This document shows, one piece after another, positions 1-7,283 of a stretch of DNA of 64,000 bases. How positions within the stretch are numbered: the first letter of the stretch is position 1; each line of letters begins with the position of its first letter. Source of the DNA: Chitinophagales bacterium (GTDB lineage: Bacteria; Bacteroidota; Bacteroidia; Chitinophagales; Saprospiraceae); the NCBI GenBank assembly GCA_022360175.1, contig JAKSDI010000150.1, forward strand, positions 1-64,000, written 5' to 3'. The translations under genes and the position numbers were made by a program. Under the pieces are notes generated by a model that saw nothing but the letters and a program-made list of their open reading frames with translations, had not been told where the DNA came from and searched no databases.

Positions 1-1
1 A

Positions 2-133
2 ACAATCCGTGGATTTACTATGATCATGGATGGTGAGGTAGACAAATACCCTGAAGCAGCTTTCAACCTGAAAGGTTCTATCGAAGATGTAATCGAAGCA
101 GGTGAGAAGATGTTGAAAGAAGTAGAAGCATAA
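2..133 (+). CDS. atpD: F1 ATP synthase subunit beta, C-terminal end (partial)
   Basis: Only the last 43 codons and the TAA stop lie in the window; the rest is upstream of base 1. The visible protein runs from [14 protein letters not shown] to the end MLKEVEA and contains the stretch [15 protein letters not shown], typical of the C-terminal helical domain of bacterial beta subunits (the usual family form is P-E-x-A-F-Y/N-x-x-G). Beta carries the catalytic nucleotide sites of F1 on the cytoplasmic face of the inner membrane. The epsilon gene atpC follows 62 bases downstream, a gene pair found in many Bacteroidota apart from the rest of the atp operon. The call rests on a short fragment plus this neighbour. 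Confidence 0.9.
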   Translation, partial: TIRGFTMIMDGEVDKYPEAAFNLKGSIEDVIEAGEKMLKEVEA

Positions 134-149
134 TTGATTTAAGGAATTG

Positions 150-175
150 GAGGTACAATTTCATTATTGTACCTC
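150..175 (+). other. Hairpin between atpD and atpC
   Basis: A perfect 10-bp inverted repeat (gaggtacaat at 150-159, attgtacctc at 166-175) with a 6-base loop sits in the atpD-atpC gap. No T-run follows, so it is not a classical terminator. It could act in mRNA processing or stability, or as a partial attenuator setting the beta to epsilon ratio; that role is inference. Confidence 0.55.
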
Positions 176-195
176 TGACAATATATATATTCGTT

Positions 196-498
196 ATGAA
201 CATTACCGTTCTCACTCCGGATAAACAAATTTTCGAAGGTGCTATCCAATCTGTGAAAGTACCTGGTACACAGGGCGAGTTTCAGGTGCTCAATAATCAC
301 GCACCTATTGTTTCTTCTCTGGAAGGTGGAAAAATTACCATCGTTACAGCTAATGGTGAGTATCGTTATTATGATGAAGAAGCTGGAGAAGTGACAACCG
401 CCAACGAAGCGGGTAAAGCGATTACTTATATCGTTGAAGGAGGATTTATCGAGGTTTTGAACAATGAAGTCAACCTTTTGGTAACGGGCGTTCAATAA
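196..498 (+). CDS. atpC: F1 ATP synthase subunit epsilon (short form)
   Basis: This is the epsilon subunit, part of the central stalk linking rotation of the membrane ring to catalysis in F1. The N-terminal beta-sandwich is complete, with the family signatures LTPDKQIFEG, VPGTQGEFQVLNNHAP and SSLEGGKITI. At 100 residues it lacks most of the C-terminal two-helix domain of the roughly 139-residue E. coli protein, which inhibits ATP hydrolysis there. Short epsilon subunits are common in Bacteroidota and Chlorobi, so this is not a truncation. The ATG follows the atpD hairpin, and a strong hairpin terminator lies directly downstream. Confidence 0.95.
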   Translation: MNITVLTPDKQIFEGAIQSVKVPGTQGEFQVLNNHAPIVSSLEGGKITIVTANGEYRYYDEEAGEVTTANEAGKAITYIVEGGFIEVLNNEVNLLVTGVQ

Positions 499-523
499 AA
501 GATATTAAGTCATTTTGCTAAGT

Positions 524-564
524 GAAAGGGAGTAGGCCGTGGAGCCTTACTCCCTTTACTTTTA
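524..564 (+). terminator. Terminator after atpC
   Basis: Left arm aaagggagtagg (525-536) and right arm ccttactcccttt (545-557) form a G/C-containing stem with one bulge, followed by acttttaat. It ends the atpDC transcript. A second, perfect 10-bp hairpin lies just beyond at 578-603 (gtggtgattt / aaatcaccac). Confidence 0.8.
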
Positions 565-577
565 ATAACAATAGTCC

Positions 578-603
578 GTGGTGATTTTATTTTAAATCAC
601 CAC
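578..603 (+). other. Second hairpin downstream of atpC
   Basis: Perfect 10-bp inverted repeat gtggtgattt / aaatcaccac with a 6-base T-rich loop. It may back up the preceding terminator or belong to the leader of the small gene at 707. No T-run follows. Confidence 0.45.
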
Positions 604-706
604 AAACTACCTTCCTTGTCAAAAATCACTCGTTCTCAATAACGAATGTCATAGATGATTATAGTAACGGAGGCTATCTTAATAATGGAACCAAAACCTG
701 ATAGCT

Positions 707-889
707 ATGCGTACTACAGAAAAAGGATTTCCCAGAATACTAAGCATCATCATGACATTGATAGGTATCACCTGGTTAATGCTCTTGCTTACAGGTAGTA
801 TTTCTACTGTTGGGCACTTGATATTTGTGATTATTGCAGCATGGTTTTTTGAGCTGTTTACAAATACTCAACAAACTACTGCTTACTGA
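707..889 (+). CDS. Small hydrophobic membrane protein
   Basis: A 60-residue protein made of two hydrophobic segments (about residues 10-29 and 33-52) joined by a short Gly/Ser turn, with a basic N-terminus (MRTTEKGFPR) and a polar tail. The layout resembles the small lmo0937/DUF5670-type membrane proteins, but I cannot confirm membership by eye. It stands alone after the atpC terminator. The last bases overlap the 3' end of the convergent serine hydrolase gene by 7 bases. It is more likely real than not because the hydrophobic pattern is coherent, but no clear ribosome binding site is visible. Confidence 0.5.
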   Translation: MRTTEKGFPRILSIIMTLIGITWLMLLLTGSISTVGHLIFVIIAAWFFELFTNTQQTTAY

Positions 890-2250
890 TAATAATCAGC
901 CATCTCCATAATCAGGCCATTCACCAGGTCATACCAGGGACCATGGCTGTGATTGGCTGATAATGCCAAAGTTACTTTGTACTCTGGCAGATATAACAGA
1001 ATAGAACGATATCCCATTAGATAACCGGAATGACCAATGTGCCGAATTCCCAAATCATCCCAGAGGCGAGTCCCAAAACCATACTGATCTCCCCCCATCG
1101 CACTTCCCCAGTCTGTGGTCATTTCTTTAAGAGATGCTTCATTAATCAATTGTCCATTATAAAGAGCATATCCAAAACGCGCTACATCAGAAGGAGTAGA
1201 AATAATGGCACCAGCAGCACCGACTGCCGATTGGTGGTATTCATATGCCCGGCTATTTTCTGCCAGATGAGGCACTTTCTTTTTGCGAGTACTATAGTTA
1301 TCCAGTTCTGAATCCTGCATACCCGCAGGTTTAAATATCCATTCCTGATAAACTTCTGATAAAGGTTGTTCCAATACTTTTTCCGCTAATACTCCTAACA
1401 AATAAAAGCCTGTATTGGAATATGCATACCCCTTACCGGGTTGAAATCTTGCTCTTCTACGCGCAGCAAAGTTGATAATATCAGTGGATGACCATTTGCG
1501 ATATTTCCAGTTTCCTTTATAAAAAGAACCGTGATTGAGGTGATCCACCAAGCCTGCCGTATGGCTTAGTACCTGGCGAATAGTTATTGTTTTTCCGTAA
1601 GGAATTCTATCTATAGGAAGATAATTGACTAAAGGATCATCCAGTGAAAAATATCCTTCTTCTGCCAAGCGTAAAATAAGAGTAGCAGTCATCACTTTAG
1701 ACACGCTTGCTATCCGAAAGCGATTTTGCTGTGTCATATTTTTCCTCTTCCCATAATCACAATAACCATCTGCAAAGGTTACCAATTCACCAGTGGGGCT
1801 CATCATTGCAGCAGACACACCTGGGAGCTTACTCAGCTTCTCTTTCCAAAGATGCTGAATGGCTTCGTGCATATGTTGTTTAGATGAGTGGCCATAATTT
1901 ACATCTAGTGTGACCATTTTAGAGCGTACTACTCTCCCATCATCCACTTTGATAGTAATGAAATATTCCCCCCTATCTATTACCTGTGGAGTACCCGTAA
2001 TTTGCAAAGTATAAGGATCAAAGGTCAGCCAATCAGGTAAATTATATACTTGTACATCTAAAGGGTCATCATCTACATCTTCTACTTTTACATCAAGTAT
2101 GAAAGGCTTATCTGTATATGCCTGTGCCTCTGATTCTGTAGGAGCCAGAAAAATAGGAGGTGTATTAAAAGGATCAGAAAGTGCTACTCCCAAACAAGAC
2201 AATACCAATAAAAACAACAATAAGCGCCAGTGCGTATTCCTTCTCTTCAT
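883..2250 (-). CDS. Beta-lactamase-family serine hydrolase with N-terminal Ig-like domain
   Basis: The 455-residue protein has an N-terminal hydrophobic export signal (residues 9-23) and an Ig/cadherin-like putative-Ig domain at about 32-117 (DVKVEDVDDDPLD, LPDWLTFDPYTLQITGTP). A class C beta-lactamase/D-aminopeptidase-type domain follows. The catalytic motifs are complete: S182-V-S-K185, Y277-S-N279 and H407-S-G409. Members of this family hydrolyse or transpeptidate D-amino-acid peptides or act as esterases. The substrate here cannot be told from sequence. Fusion of an Ig-like domain to the hydrolase suggests a periplasmic or surface location with a binding function. It is transcribed alone and converges on the small membrane gene. 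Confidence 0.85.
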   Translation of the reverse strand: MKRRNTHWRLLLFLLVLSCLGVALSDPFNTPPIFLAPTESEAQAYTDKPFILDVKVEDVDDDPLDVQVYNLPDWLTFDPYTLQITGTPQVIDRGEYFITIKVDDGRVVRSKMVTLDVNYGHSSKQHMHEAIQHLWKEKLSKLPGVSAAMMSPTGELVTFADGYCDYGKRKNMTQQNRFRIASVSKVMTATLILRLAEEGYFSLDDPLVNYLPIDRIPYGKTITIRQVLSHTAGLVDHLNHGSFYKGNWKYRKWSSTDIINFAARRRARFQPGKGYAYSNTGFYLLGVLAEKVLEQPLSEVYQEWIFKPAGMQDSELDNYSTRKKKVPHLAENSRAYEYHQSAVGAAGAIISTPSDVARFGYALYNGQLINEASLKEMTTDWGSAMGGDQYGFGTRLWDDLGIRHIGHSGYLMGYRSILLYLPEYKVTLALSANHSHGPWYDLVNGLIMEMADYYQ

Positions 2251-2492
2251 AGAACAATATGGGGATTAAGAAGCTTTACTATCTGCTTTACACAGAAGTA
2301 TAAAATCAATTAAGAGTATTTGGGGTAGATAGCGTCCTTAGAGTATGTCGTGAACTTATAATGTATAAATATATACAAGAAAATAACGGTATGTATCTCG
2401 TTTCGTTACAGTATGGAATGTTAAAAATTTAAAAAATGTCTGCTGTTTGTTATTAATGTCCAGTGATTCGCACTACTAAGCTATTAATACGA

Positions 2493-2996
2493 TCAGCTAA
2501 AAGCTTTTTTCCATCCAAAACGTATGACTATAATAAGTCCTATCAGGAATAAAATCACTAACTCAAAACGAATATAAGTAAAGGCGATAATTCGAAGTCG
2601 GTCAATAAACCACATAATAGCCAGGGAAGCAGTAATAACGGTCACCAAGCCTCCCAATTTATCAAAACCAGGAATGATATCTAAATCCACATTACGACGT
2701 ATGATCAGCAAGGTTACGACCATCGAAATAACAGGCAATACCTGTACAAAAACATCTGCTTCCCAAATGCTACGCCGTTCGAAAAGGAACTGATAGATGC
2801 TGACTGTAATTGCAAAAATACCCGGCACACAAATGAAGTAGATAAGTGTAGAGTATAAATATTTCCAGGGAGAGATATGCCCTTCTCCTTTGCCCAGTAT
2901 TCCTGCCAGAAAAGCTGCTATCGGAATAATAGCAAAATAAAAGATGACATAAGTAGGATCATTGGTAAGGGCATCAAAAAATTCTTTCAGTGTCAT
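2493..2996 (-). CDS. Polytopic membrane protein of unknown function
   Basis: The 167-residue protein has about five hydrophobic segments (roughly residues 15-34, 48-70, 83-98, 113-130 and 140-160) with short charged loops such as FERRSIWEAD and IRRNVDLDIIPGFDKLGG. I recognise no enzymatic motif and cannot name a family. It lies 90 bases downstream of the 2-oxoglutarate dehydrogenase E2 gene on the same strand, with a hairpin (3020-3059) in the gap, so co-transcription is possible but probably reduced. Confidence 0.7.
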   Translation of the reverse strand: MTLKEFFDALTNDPTYVIFYFAIIPIAAFLAGILGKGEGHISPWKYLYSTLIYFICVPGIFAITVSIYQFLFERRSIWEADVFVQVLPVISMVVTLLIIRRNVDLDIIPGFDKLGGLVTVITASLAIMWFIDRLRIIAFTYIRFELVILFLIGLIIVIRFGWKKAFS

Positions 2997-3019
2997 TACT
3001 TAGCTTTTGACAAAGATAA

Positions 3020-3059
3020 ATAATCCCGAATTTTGACCTATTTCAAAACCCGGGATTAT
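3020..3059 (-). terminator. Hairpin downstream of the E2 gene
   Basis: Inverted repeat ataatcccg (3020-3028) / cgggattat (3051-3059) lies just past the E2 stop codon. On the minus strand the stem is followed by ttatctttg, a weak T-rich tail, so this may be a partial terminator before the next membrane protein gene. Confidence 0.55.
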
Positions 3060-3086
3060 CATATTAAAATCAATATCTATGATATT

Positions 3087-4367
3087 TTACAAATCCATTA
3101 GCATAGCTACAGGATCTTCAAGTAATTCTTTTACTCTCACCAGGAAGGTAACAGAGGTACTACCATCTATCACTCGGTGATCATAAGATAAAGCCAGATA
3201 CATCATAGGGCGTATCTTGATCTCTCCATTAATAGCCATAGGACGGTTTTTGATCCCATGCATTCCCAATATGGCTGACTGTGGTTGATTTAGAATAGGG
3301 GTACTTTGTAAAGAACCGAATACTCCACCATTAGTTATAGTGAAAGTACCACCACTCATTTCTTCCAATGTAAGCTTTCCATCTCTGGCTTTAGAAGCCA
3401 ATTCTTTGATCTTGTATTCTACTTCTGCAAAGCTCAAGGATTCTACATTATGTACAGGTGGCACTACCAATCCTGAAGGTGTAGAAATAGCTATAGAGAT
3501 ATCTGCATAGTCGTGATAAATCAGCTCATTACCATCCAGAATAGCATTAACATCTGGCTTTTCCATTAATACTTTTGCACATGCTTTTGCAAATAATGAC
3601 ATGAAGCCTAGCTTGATACCATATCGCTCTACGAAACGCTCCTGGTATTTTTTGCGCAAAGCCATCACTTCGGTCAAATCTACCTCATTGAAAGTCGTTA
3701 GCATAGCCGTTTCATTCTTCGCACTCACCAAGCGTTTGGCTATTGTGCGACGCATGCGACTCATTTTTTTGCGACTAGTCTCACGGCTAAAATCGGCAGT
3801 AGATGAAAGTTCAAATGACTTGGAAGGAGCTGTTTCCTTTTTAGGCGCTTCTGCTGGTTTGGAAGGAGCAGGTGCTGCAGCTTTATTCTGAACTGCTTTT
3901 AGTGCATCTTCTTTTGTAATACGGCCATCTTTACCGGTACCTGTAACATCTTTAGCATCAACACCGCCTTCTTTCAGAATTTTTGCAGCAGCAGGAGAAG
4001 GATGCCCTGCAGCATAGCTATCTGATTTTTCTGTTTCAGCAGCAGCGGGCTTTTCTTCCTTGGGAGCTTCTGTTGTTTTTTCCTCTTTTGGTGCTTCTGG
4101 TTGAGCACTATCATCACTTTCTTTAGCTACACTGGTATCAATTTTTGCTACCAAAGCTCCTATTTCAAGGTCGTCCCCTTCAGCAGCTACATAGATCAGC
4201 TTACCTGCTGCTTCCGCAGGAAATTCCAGCGTGGCTTTATCTGATTCAAATTCGCAAATGGGTTCGTCCAGTTCTACATAGGCGCCGTCCTCTTTTAACC
4301 ACTGAGAAAGCGTTACTTCAGTAACTGATTCTCCAATAGTAGGGACCTTCATTTCGACTACGCTCAT
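3087..4367 (-). CDS. odhB: Dihydrolipoyllysine succinyltransferase (E2 of 2-oxoglutarate dehydrogenase)
   Basis: E2 transfers the succinyl group from E1 to CoA within the TCA-cycle 2-oxoglutarate dehydrogenase complex. Domains in order: an N-terminal lipoyl domain with the lipoylated lysine K44 in [10 protein letters not shown]; an Ala/Pro/Glu/Lys-rich linker (about 80-120); a peripheral-subunit-binding domain (about 122-160, [16 protein letters not shown]); a second flexible linker; and the catalytic domain (about 195-426) with the active-site motif YDHRVIDG, giving H397 and D401. The single lipoyl domain and the 426-residue length match SucB/OdhB rather than pyruvate dehydrogenase E2. The E1 gene (sucA/odhA), often adjacent, is not next to it in this window. 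Confidence 0.93.
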   Translation of the reverse strand: MSVVEMKVPTIGESVTEVTLSQWLKEDGAYVELDEPICEFESDKATLEFPAEAAGKLIYVAAEGDDLEIGALVAKIDTSVAKESDDSAQPEAPKEEKTTEAPKEEKPAAAETEKSDSYAAGHPSPAAAKILKEGGVDAKDVTGTGKDGRITKEDALKAVQNKAAAPAPSKPAEAPKKETAPSKSFELSSTADFSRETSRKKMSRMRRTIAKRLVSAKNETAMLTTFNEVDLTEVMALRKKYQERFVERYGIKLGFMSLFAKACAKVLMEKPDVNAILDGNELIYHDYADISIAISTPSGLVVPPVHNVESLSFAEVEYKIKELASKARDGKLTLEEMSGGTFTITNGGVFGSLQSTPILNQPQSAILGMHGIKNRPMAINGEIKIRPMMYLALSYDHRVIDGSTSVTFLVRVKELLEDPVAMLMDL

Positions 4368-4530
4368 ACGATTTATTGGTTTCTATTTGTTGGAATAACC
4401 TAGTGCCATTGGCAGTCAATAGCCAGCCGTCGGCCGTTTTATGATAAATCAATTAAACAAGCTAATTATTGCTCTCTTACTTAGCATTATCAATGCCTAC
4501 ACAATAATCAGGCTATTAGAGAAATAAAAC

Positions 4531-4569
4531 AAAAAATAGCCAGCTTTTTTAAGTAGCTAGCTATTTTTT
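4531..4569 (-). terminator. Terminator after the SdiA-regulated-type lipoprotein gene
   Basis: A 15-bp stem with one mismatch (4531-4545 and 4555-4569) has A6 on one side and T6 on the other, so it can work in both directions. It lies directly downstream of the minus-strand gene ending at 4641 and separates it from the E2 gene. Confidence 0.8.
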
Positions 4570-4640
4570 ATCTCCTTGACTAACAATTAAATGATAGATT
4601 AGTTAGCTGAAGTGGATCAAAAAATAAAATAATATTTTGA

Positions 4641-5582
4641 TTAGTAGGGCGAAAATCGCAGTATCCTGCCTTTACCACCTTTTCCTTCATTAGAAATATA
4701 TAGAGTCCCATCTGAAGCGAAGCAAATACCTTCCGGTTGAGGGTGAACATCCTTATCCAATTTTTCGATATGCTTGATTTGCCCTGTTTTACTAAGCACC
4801 AGCAACAGTTTACCAACTGAAGAAGTGATATACAAATCATTTGTCTGGGGGTGGATGGCCAGGCTGGATGGTGAAAAACCAAAAGGTTCATTAGGATCAA
4901 AAAACTTTAACAGCTTTTCCAGTTTTCTAATATTGGGGCTTTTACTAAGATATTCATTGATAGAATCAAGACTGATGTAATAGGTTGGAGTTTCCATTAA
5001 TTTCATCGTCATCAAATCAAAAGAATAGACCCCTTTTTTATATTTATTACTCCCCTCTCCTCCTGATTTTGCCTTGCACGCTAGCAGTAAGCTATTACTC
5101 GATTGATCAAAAGCGAGTCCTTCAACATCATTATCTGCATCTAGAAAATAATTATATTTCTCCACTTCAGGTTCTTCCTGCTCAAAATTTTTAACCTCAT
5201 ATACAGTCCCTGTACTTTTCACCACATATATGACATCACCTACCCATTCGACCCCTTCATAATCACCATCTTTCCAGAATTTCACCTTACGGATTACTTC
5301 ACCATTATTGCGGTCTATAAAAAAGAGTTTTCCTGCTTCATCCTGTATCGCAACAAAAGTTTTTTCATCACCAGATAATCCAAGTCCGGAAATTTCTTCC
5401 AAATGGTTTGGCAACAATATTTTCTGATCAGGTTGTCGCAATTGATAGGAAAAGGTAAAACCTTCCACCAGAGTGATTCCCGTTTCTGCCGGGGGATTGT
5501 TTGGTTGATTGCAGGCAAAGAGCTGTACTATAAGCAGCCATAATGTCATATTCATAAAGCTTGTTTTTTGCGTGTCCATCAT
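4641..5582 (-). CDS. SdiA-regulated-type beta-propeller lipoprotein
   Basis: The 313-residue protein has a lipoprotein signal ending at LFAC (Cys24), so it is probably anchored to a membrane. The body shows repeated propeller-like blades of the form EISGLGLSGDEKTFVAIQDE, GVEWVGDVIYVVKSTGTVYE and DVEGLAFDQSSNSLLLACK, ending in HPQPEGICFASDGTLYISNE. This pattern fits the SdiA-regulated (YjiK-like) domain family, whose biochemical role is not established. It stands alone between a bidirectional terminator and a divergent outer-membrane-type gene. The family call is from pattern memory and is moderately secure; a ligand cannot be assigned. Confidence 0.72.
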   Translation of the reverse strand: MMDTQKTSFMNMTLWLLIVQLFACNQPNNPPAETGITLVEGFTFSYQLRQPDQKILLPNHLEEISGLGLSGDEKTFVAIQDEAGKLFFIDRNNGEVIRKVKFWKDGDYEGVEWVGDVIYVVKSTGTVYEVKNFEQEEPEVEKYNYFLDADNDVEGLAFDQSSNSLLLACKAKSGGEGSNKYKKGVYSFDLMTMKLMETPTYYISLDSINEYLSKSPNIRKLEKLLKFFDPNEPFGFSPSSLAIHPQTNDLYITSSVGKLLLVLSKTGQIKHIEKLDKDVHPQPEGICFASDGTLYISNEGKGGKGRILRFSPY

Positions 5583-5714
5583 CTCAATAACGGTTAAGTA
5601 TCTTTAGAATTATAATAAAAAGCCAATAAAAAGTTATTCACGTCCTGAAATTTGTAATTATATAATGTGAGTAAATATCTTGCCGCTATTATTTAATCTC
5701 AAATTTGCCTCTCA

Positions 5715-7022
5715 ATGAAACATCTACTTCTATTTATTTCCCTATCATTTATTGGTATTACACTACAAGCTCAACTATCAGTTTATGATATTAGTAATTA
5801 TAAAGCCCGGTATGAAAGGCGGCCGAGTTTTTACACAAATATTCAGGGAAATTATTCTAGCAATTTCCAAAGTGACGATTATGCTCGCCATGCGGGCTCC
5901 TACACGATTCCTTTAAATTGGTGGCTAAGAAGCAATACGGATGCCATGTATTCAGAATGGCGTATATCCAGTGCCCTTACAGGTGGCTTCAATAGGACTC
6001 AAAGCAATGACAAGCATCATCTTTACAGTAGAGTTCGATTCAATGTTGATCGTCTTGTTCGACTATACAAACCATCAGGAGAATTTTGGGGATGGTCTTT
6101 GAATATGGCATCGCAATCCAGATATCAGGCTCAAGACGAAAGACAATATTCTCTAGATGTCAGTTTTGATCCCGCAATATTTAGAGGCTCCGGCCGAATT
6201 GAATATGCAGAAGATGCTTTACTTGCTAAATGGATGCTAGAAGATTTGATGACGGAAGGAGTGATTGAAGAATACCAAAACAGTGATATTGAAGCATTAG
6301 CTCGTACCATTACTGAAATTATTGGTGATCGTACTTTTGATACTCGCAGAAGAGAAATCTATCGATTGAAAAGATTACAGGAAACTATTTTTGCTCAAGG
6401 CTTAGTGGATGAAGAGAGTTTCGAACTTTTTGCTATCCTAACAGACAACTGGCGTTTTGCCAATAGAAGCACTTTAGAACATGGACGCAGTATCACCTAT
6501 GGGTTTAAAACCTTCAATGATTTTGATTTTGCAGATGGTAAGGATGTAATTAAAACCCAAAGACTGAATAGCCGTTTTCAGGTATTTGGTGATTTTCAAA
6601 AATCAAAAATAATCCGGGATCAAATAAATACGACCTGGACATCAGGTGTTGCTTTTTCTTATTATTTGAACGGTATACGGTATAATTCGCAGCAATGGGG
6701 ATTTAATCAAGATGGCTGGCATAATCGTATGTATATCGGATATGGTTTTAAGTGGTTACCCTCATCAAGAACGGAGTTAACATTGAATAATAGACTACAG
6801 TGGGATAGCTTCTCTGAAGAACCTACTCAAGTTTTTTCACTTTCGGAGAATAGAGCTTCTCTAAGCTTACTCACTGATCTTTCGGGAGAATATTTTATCA
6901 ATTATCGCTGGAGTCTTAATCCATCCATTAAAATAGCAGCCGCATTTGATAATAATGAAGGAGAGCAGCAGTTCTCTTTAAGTCCGCAGTTTGGTTTCAA
7001 GAGTCTATATTACTTCCAATAA
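5715..7022 (+). CDS. Predicted outer-membrane beta-barrel-like protein, unknown function
   Basis: The 435-residue protein has a clear signal peptide (MKHLLLFISLSFIGITLQAQ). The rest alternates aromatic and polar residues as in membrane beta-strands, for example SRYQAQDERQYSLDVSFD, NRMYIGYGFKWLPSSRTEL and FSLSPQFGFKSLYYF. It ends two residues from an aromatic C-terminus, as outer-membrane proteins often do. A central charged, helical section (about 160-245, including TRRREIYRLKRLQETIF) interrupts the barrel-like pattern. I do not recognise the family. It is divergent from the propeller lipoprotein and convergent with gyrB, so it is probably monocistronic. Confidence 0.7.
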   Translation: MKHLLLFISLSFIGITLQAQLSVYDISNYKARYERRPSFYTNIQGNYSSNFQSDDYARHAGSYTIPLNWWLRSNTDAMYSEWRISSALTGGFNRTQSNDKHHLYSRVRFNVDRLVRLYKPSGEFWGWSLNMASQSRYQAQDERQYSLDVSFDPAIFRGSGRIEYAEDALLAKWMLEDLMTEGVIEEYQNSDIEALARTITEIIGDRTFDTRRREIYRLKRLQETIFAQGLVDEESFELFAILTDNWRFANRSTLEHGRSITYGFKTFNDFDFADGKDVIKTQRLNSRFQVFGDFQKSKIIRDQINTTWTSGVAFSYYLNGIRYNSQQWGFNQDGWHNRMYIGYGFKWLPSSRTELTLNNRLQWDSFSEEPTQVFSLSENRASLSLLTDLSGEYFINYRWSLNPSIKIAAAFDNNEGEQQFSLSPQFGFKSLYYFQ

Positions 7023-7144
7023 CGAAAGAGAACTTATGTTTCTCGGATGACTTGATTCTTATTAAATAATTAGCCGCCGAATGGCTGTTATGGTTGTACA
7101 ATTAATAGAAGAGGAAGCTTCCACAGGAGAAGTGATATAAAAAT

Positions 7145-7211
7145 GGTCCACAAATGGCACTTATTGCACAAACTTTCAAAACTTTCGTGCAATTGGTGCA
7201 ATTCGTGGACC
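7145..7211. repeat. Long imperfect hairpin between convergent genes
   Basis: The segment from ggtccacaaatggcac to gcaattcgtggacc folds into an imperfect stem of about 28 bp around a short A/T loop. Each arm also contains a shorter gtgcaatt-like motif repeated inside it. It lies between the outer-membrane protein gene and gyrB, both of which end here. It could be a bidirectional terminator, although no long T-run follows, or the remnant of a small repeat element. Confidence 0.5.
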
Positions 7212-7283
7212 TTACCACAAATAGTACACGACTTATGCGGTTATTTTTTGATTTTTAATAAAATCATCCGAGAAATCGTTTAT

